This document shows, piece by piece, positions 7,529 through 10,299 of a DNA stretch of 10,299 nucleotides. The stretch spans positions 1-10,299 of the forward strand of contig JAZFTT010000087.1 in assembly GCA_036446835.1 (NCBI GenBank), in the 5' to 3' direction. Under the pieces are notes generated by a model. The model worked only from the letters and a program-made list of their open reading frames with translations, was not told the DNA's origin and searched no databases. This stretch comes from SZUA-217 sp036446835 (GTDB lineage: Bacteria > Actinomycetota > Acidimicrobiia > Spongiisociales > ZC4RG35). The position numbers and the translations under genes were made by a program. Every line of letters starts with the position of its first letter. Position 1 is the stretch's first letter.

Positions 7529-8451
7529 CAGAGGATGCCGGCGAGTTCTGGTTGAGCAAAGGCGAGGTTGAGATTCTGCACAGCTTGCACTGCCGCCCCT
7601 TTGAGAAGATTGTCTTCGGCTCCCACAACCACGATGTTCCGACCATCCTCGCTGACATTCACTCCACCAAGCAGCACACCCAGTCGCCCGGTGCCATCAC
7701 GAAGCTCCGGTATCTCTTCTTGGATATCTATCAATGGCTCGTCGGAGTAGACCTCATGCAGACGATGGTTTGCGTCTTCCGGGGTCGTTGGCGTTGACAC
7801 TGGGATGTGTGACGTCACGAGCAGTCCTCGGAAAGCCTGGTGAACATGGGGCATGAATCGAACAGCGTGGCCCAGGTGGTATGTCGCCTCTTGTTCATGG
7901 TTGTGGCCGACGAGCATGTATGGCATCAGGTTGTCGGCGAGCCTGTCAGGATCGGTCATGGGTGATGCCTTGGTGCCCGCTCCCGAGTATCCGGAGACCC
8001 CGAATAGGGCGGGCACTCCATCGAGATCCTCGACGAAGGGGTCAACCGTCAGTTGCATCACTGTCGCATAACAACCCGGGTTGGCGATTCGCATGGCTCC
8101 TGCGATCTTTGCCCGGTGAAGCTCGGGGAGACCGTATACCCACGCATCATCCAGCCGGTGGTCAGAGGAGATGTCAACGATCACAGTGTCGGAGGGGAGC
8201 GCGGCGACGTATGGCTTACTGGCACCGTTCGGAAGCGCCAGAAACACTGCATCAAGTTCCAACCCCGCTACGCCCTCGGCAGCGAGTGCCCCAAATGTTA
8301 GTCCGTCGATCTCAGGCACCGGTTGACCGACTAGCTCCCTCGACCCGGCGTACTCGACGGCGAAGCCGGGGTGGCCGGCCAGGAGTCGCAACAGCTCGCT
8401 TCCGGTATGCCCTCTTGCGCCGACAACCCCGACGGAACGGCGCTCAGACAC
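7528..8451 (-). CDS. argC: N-acetyl-gamma-glutamyl-phosphate reductase
   Basis: ArgC is the third step of arginine synthesis: NADPH-dependent reduction of N-acetylglutamyl 5-phosphate to N-acetylglutamate semialdehyde in the cytosol. The 307-residue protein has the NADP-binding VGVVGARGHTGSELLRLL (7-24). The catalytic Cys127 lies in IANPGCYAT (122-130). Further conserved segments are GVSGYSGAGTKA (151-162), GHNHEQEA (182-189, probably holding the base His) and PHVHQAFRGLLVTSH (201-215). The overall pattern recalls the ArgC of Xanthomonas, consistent with inheritance as a block with its upstream neighbours. The start is a GTG at 8451, 8 nt inside the end of the kinase/synthase gene, with AGGGA about 8 nt upstream. 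Its TGA overlaps the deoA ATG by one base. A later start would damage the dinucleotide fold, so the GTG is preferred. Confidence 0.95.
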   Translation of the reverse strand: MSERRSVGVVGARGHTGSELLRLLAGHPGFAVEYAGSRELVGQPVPEIDGLTFGALAAEGVAGLELDAVFLALPNGASKPYVAALPSDTVIVDISSDHRLDDAWVYGLPELHRAKIAGAMRIANPGCYATVMQLTVDPFVEDLDGVPALFGVSGYSGAGTKASPMTDPDRLADNLMPYMLVGHNHEQEATYHLGHAVRFMPHVHQAFRGLLVTSHIPVSTPTTPEDANHRLHEVYSDEPLIDIQEEIPELRDGTGRLGVLLGGVNVSEDGRNIVVVGAEDNLLKGAAVQAVQNLNLAFAQPELAGIL

Positions 8452-9778
8452 CGGAGGAGTCCCTGCGGAAGGCTGCAGGCAGTTCGCTCAGCCTCTTCAC
8501 GGCCCGGCTGATCTTGTCGAAGTCGTTCTCACCTATCCAGTAAATGGTCCAATGGCCTTGTTTCACCGAACCTTCGGCCTCCTTGGCATAGAAGGCGTTG
8601 AAACGATTGTCGCTTCTCGATCTCCAGAAGAGCACCGGGAAGTCCTTTGTCACATAGGTCCAGACAGTTCGTGCCAGTCCTTCTCCCTGGGCGCTCTCAT
8701 GAATCGCGAACTTGTCGAGATAGGTGAAGTCATCGAGTCTGGTCACCACCGCGCCGGCCCGGTAACTTTCGGAGACATAAGCGGCGGACAGGTCCAGGTC
8801 GTTCCACCAGCGGGGCTCCAACTTTCGACCAAACGCATCCTGGATGAGGTCCTCGACACGGTCCCTGTCGAGATCGGCCTTATCTTCGTATTTGACGATC
8901 TTCTCGCCCTTGCGGACGAGGGTGCCTGCGCCCCCGTGGGTGAACAATTCTCTGACCAGGGTGGCAGGGCTGGTGATCGACACCGAGGTCGATGGGGGAG
9001 TGTCATCGAGAAGACGGCTGATTTCGGCGAGTTTGAGCCTCATTCCGGAGTGGACCCAATCCTGGCTCATCAGGTCGTCGAAGTCAGAAGCGAGGTTGAT
9101 TGACTCGATGATCCGGCCCTCGCCGTCACGGAGACCACCGGAGTCGACAAGGAAGATGATCTTCATCGGTTGGATCTCGTGGACTAGTAGACGTGTGGCC
9201 GAGTCGGCGTTCATGTTCACCAACTGCCCTCCGCGGGCCACACCGAGGCATGTGAGGATCGGGATCGCCCCGGATTTCACGATCGATCGCAATAGATCTA
9301 GATGGAGCCCCGTCGGCTCGCCGACGAAGCCGTATTTGTCCTGATCGACGATGTCTGCGTCGAACGCGCCCTGAGTGAGCCCATGGGCGGACACGCCCCG
9401 GCCCCTCACCGCCTCGACGAGAGCGATGTTCTGCGCCGTGAAGATGTCGCGGGCAGCATCGAGCACCTCACTGGTCGTGACTCTCAAGCCATCGACCCTG
9501 TCAGTGACGATGCCATCGCTCGCCAGCCGGTCGTCGAGCTGGGGACCGCCGCCGTGGATGACTATCGGAGTGAGTCCGACCGTGTGGAGAAGGGCAAGAG
9601 CGGCCGCTGTCTCTTCGAGTCTGCTCTGGAGGATGGCCCCGCCGATCTTGATAACCGCGAATCGCGACTGATCGAGCTGGGAGAATCGGCTGAGATAGGT
9701 GCGAATCTCTTTCCCGTCGCTCATGTTCGACAGGAGCTGAACGATTGTGTGGCGGACGTCTTGGTGGGGAGGCATCAT
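8444..9778 (-). CDS. argB: Bifunctional N-acetylglutamate synthase/kinase (NAGS-NAGK fusion)
   Basis: One polypeptide should perform both first steps of arginine synthesis: acetyl transfer from acetyl-CoA to glutamate, then ATP-dependent phosphorylation of N-acetylglutamate. Counting from the ATG at 9778 it is 444 residues, close to the Xanthomonas campestris enzyme (about 447). The amino-acid kinase domain covers about 38-290: AVIKIGGAIL (41-50), the HGGGPQLDD loop (75-83), VNMNADSATRLL (187-198) and LFTHGGAGTLVRKG (278-291). The C-terminal NAT domain (about 295-430) is of the vertebrate-like NAGS type. It has YLDKFAIHESAQGEGLARTVW (353-373, with the acetyl-CoA loop), LFWRSRSDNRFNAFYAKEAEG (383-403) and HWTIYW (409-414). 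An upstream in-frame ATG at 9856 would add 26 unrelated residues inside argF'. The 9778 ATG overlaps the argF' stop (TGATG) and has GGAGAG 6 nt upstream; the ATG at 9775 is also possible. Arginine feedback is likely for this family but not visible here. Confidence 0.95.
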   Translation of the reverse strand: MMPPHQDVRHTIVQLLSNMSDGKEIRTYLSRFSQLDQSRFAVIKIGGAILQSRLEETAAALALLHTVGLTPIVIHGGGPQLDDRLASDGIVTDRVDGLRVTTSEVLDAARDIFTAQNIALVEAVRGRGVSAHGLTQGAFDADIVDQDKYGFVGEPTGLHLDLLRSIVKSGAIPILTCLGVARGGQLVNMNADSATRLLVHEIQPMKIIFLVDSGGLRDGEGRIIESINLASDFDDLMSQDWVHSGMRLKLAEISRLLDDTPPSTSVSITSPATLVRELFTHGGAGTLVRKGEKIVKYEDKADLDRDRVEDLIQDAFGRKLEPRWWNDLDLSAAYVSESYRAGAVVTRLDDFTYLDKFAIHESAQGEGLARTVWTYVTKDFPVLFWRSRSDNRFNAFYAKEAEGSVKQGHWTIYWIGENDFDKISRAVKRLSELPAAFRRDSSGV

Positions 9779-10299
9779 CAGCCGCTCTCCACCAATTTGC
9801 TCATGATCGCTTTTTGGGTATGGAGACGGTTCTCGGCCTCGTCGTAGGCAAAGCAAGTGCCGGCGTCAAACACGGCATCGGTCATGATTACGTTTCGCCT
9901 CATCGGAAGACAGTGACTCACCAGGGCATCGTTGGTGAGAGCCATCTTCTCCTCGTCCACGATGAAGTGGCGGTACTGATCCCTGATGGGTTTCTCAGCT
10001 TCCCAGTTGCCGAAGTAGGGGAGGGCACCCCAACTCTTGGCGTAGACGATGTCGGCACCTCGATAGGAGGCTTCGATGTCATGGGTGACTGTGAGGCTCC
10101 GACCATTGGACCTCGCGTCTGACCGCGCTATGTCCAGATAACGATCATCGAGTATGAACTCTTCGTTCGGGCAGAGGAGCGTGACGTCCATTCCGAACTT
10201 GGCGGCGATGAGCAGAGCAGAATTGGCGACGGCTGTGTTGAGGGGTTTCGGATGGTAGGACCAGGTGAGAGTGAACTTCTTTCCATCTAGTGGGCCGAT
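9778..10299 (-). CDS. argF': N-acetylornithine carbamoyltransferase (AOTCase), C-terminal half (5' end outside window)
   Basis: The enzyme should transfer the carbamoyl group from carbamoyl phosphate to N-acetylornithine, giving N-acetylcitrulline. The frame is open through the right edge, leaving 173 residues of about 340, so the N-terminal carbamoyl-phosphate domain is missing. The visible part matches Xanthomonas AOTCase closely as I remember it: LTWSYHPKPLNTAVANSALL (11-30), GMDVTLLCP (36-44), IVYAKSWGALPYFGNW (84-99) and IRDQYRHFIVDEEKMALTN (105-123). It continues with SHCLPMRRN (128-136) and DEAENRLHTQKAIM (153-166). The HPKPLNTAVANSA and YAKSWGAL segments separate it from ordinary ornithine carbamoyltransferase. 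Ile138 stands where Xanthomonas has the carboxylated Lys302. The Glu92/Pro92 position that separates acetyl- from succinylornithine enzymes lies outside the window. The acetyl call therefore rests on the neighbouring NAGS/K and argC. The stop is shared (TGATG) with the downstream fusion gene. Confidence 0.92.
   Translation of the reverse strand: MGPLDGKKFTLTWSYHPKPLNTAVANSALLIAAKFGMDVTLLCPNEEFILDDRYLDIARSDARSNGRSLTVTHDIEASYRGADIVYAKSWGALPYFGNWEAEKPIRDQYRHFIVDEEKMALTNDALVSHCLPMRRNVIMTDAVFDAGTCFAYDEAENRLHTQKAIMSKLVESG
9785..9790 (-). promoter_or_regulatory. Ribosome binding site that fixes the NAGS/K start
   Basis: GGAGAG on the minus strand lies 6 nt before the ATG at 9778, within the last codons of argF'. 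It argues for the 444-residue start overlapping the argF' stop and against the longer frame beginning at 9856. Confidence 0.7.

Noticed and set aside
9302..9847. Plus-strand open frame of 181 codons opposite the NAGS/K gene
   Set aside because: It is a shadow of the kinase domain on the other strand, with no ribosome binding site or domain that I can recognise.
9779..9856. Longer N-terminus for the NAGS/K fusion starting at 9856
   Set aside because: The extra 26 residues are the argF' coding sequence in another frame, unrelated to the family. The ATG at 9778 has the ribosome binding site and gives the expected length.
9778..10299. Ordinary ornithine carbamoyltransferase or succinylornithine carbamoyltransferase
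   Set aside because: The HPKPLNTAVANSA and YAKSWGAL segments match AOTCase/SOTCase and not ArgF. The fused acetylglutamate synthase/kinase favours acetyl over succinyl, although the deciding N-terminal residue is outside the window.
1..10299. Mobile elements, CRISPR arrays, toxin-antitoxin or defence genes
   Set aside because: No direct-repeat arrays, terminal inverted repeats, integrase or transposase motifs, or small coupled toxin-like genes were seen. All genes have housekeeping or metabolic signatures except one lipoprotein.

Overview
The window is GC-rich, tightly packed bacterial chromosome with no mobile elements, CRISPR arrays, tRNA or rRNA. It has ten protein genes: eight complete and one truncated at each end. 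No gene-free stretch exceeds 66 bases. Several traits suggest a high-GC actinobacterium, perhaps of the Acidimicrobiia type: an smc-ftsY pair whose FtsY starts with a membrane segment, mycobacterial-looking electron transfer flavoprotein subunits, and a lipoprotein with a threonine-rich linker. This placement is an inference from gene style, not from a marker-gene tree.

Left part, plus strand (1-3748): the 3' two thirds of smc (chromosome condensin), then ftsY (signal recognition particle receptor), then cdd (cytidine deaminase). cdd overlaps the ftsY stop by 4 nt (ATGA), so a pyrimidine salvage gene appears to be translated from the smc-ftsY transcript.

Right part, minus strand (10299 down to 3752): the 3' half of an acetylornithine carbamoyltransferase gene (argF'), a fused N-acetylglutamate kinase/N-acetylglutamate synthase gene, argC, a thymidine/pyrimidine-nucleoside phosphorylase gene (deoA), etfB, etfA, and a lipoprotein gene of unknown role. 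The first four are joined by 1-nt, 8-nt and 1-nt overlaps and look translationally coupled. A 66-nt gap separates deoA from etfBA, and 32 nt separate etfA from the lipoprotein gene. The two blocks converge with only 3 nt between the cdd and lipoprotein stop codons.

The most notable content is the arginine cluster. Its gene set is the one known from Xanthomonas: carbamoylation of acetylornithine rather than ornithine, and a single polypeptide doing both the first and second steps. This predicts arginine synthesis through acetylcitrulline in an actinobacterium-like host. The carbamoyltransferase has Ile where the Xanthomonas enzyme has its carboxylated active-site Lys (Lys302). The phosphorylase has Gln where the E. 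coli enzyme has Phe210 in the base pocket. Both comparisons rest on remembered reference sequences and need an alignment. The cytidine deaminase and the phosphorylase are both pyrimidine-salvage enzymes. They lie in opposite blocks, separated by etfBA and the lipoprotein gene. I do not see a wholly new defence or mobile system here.
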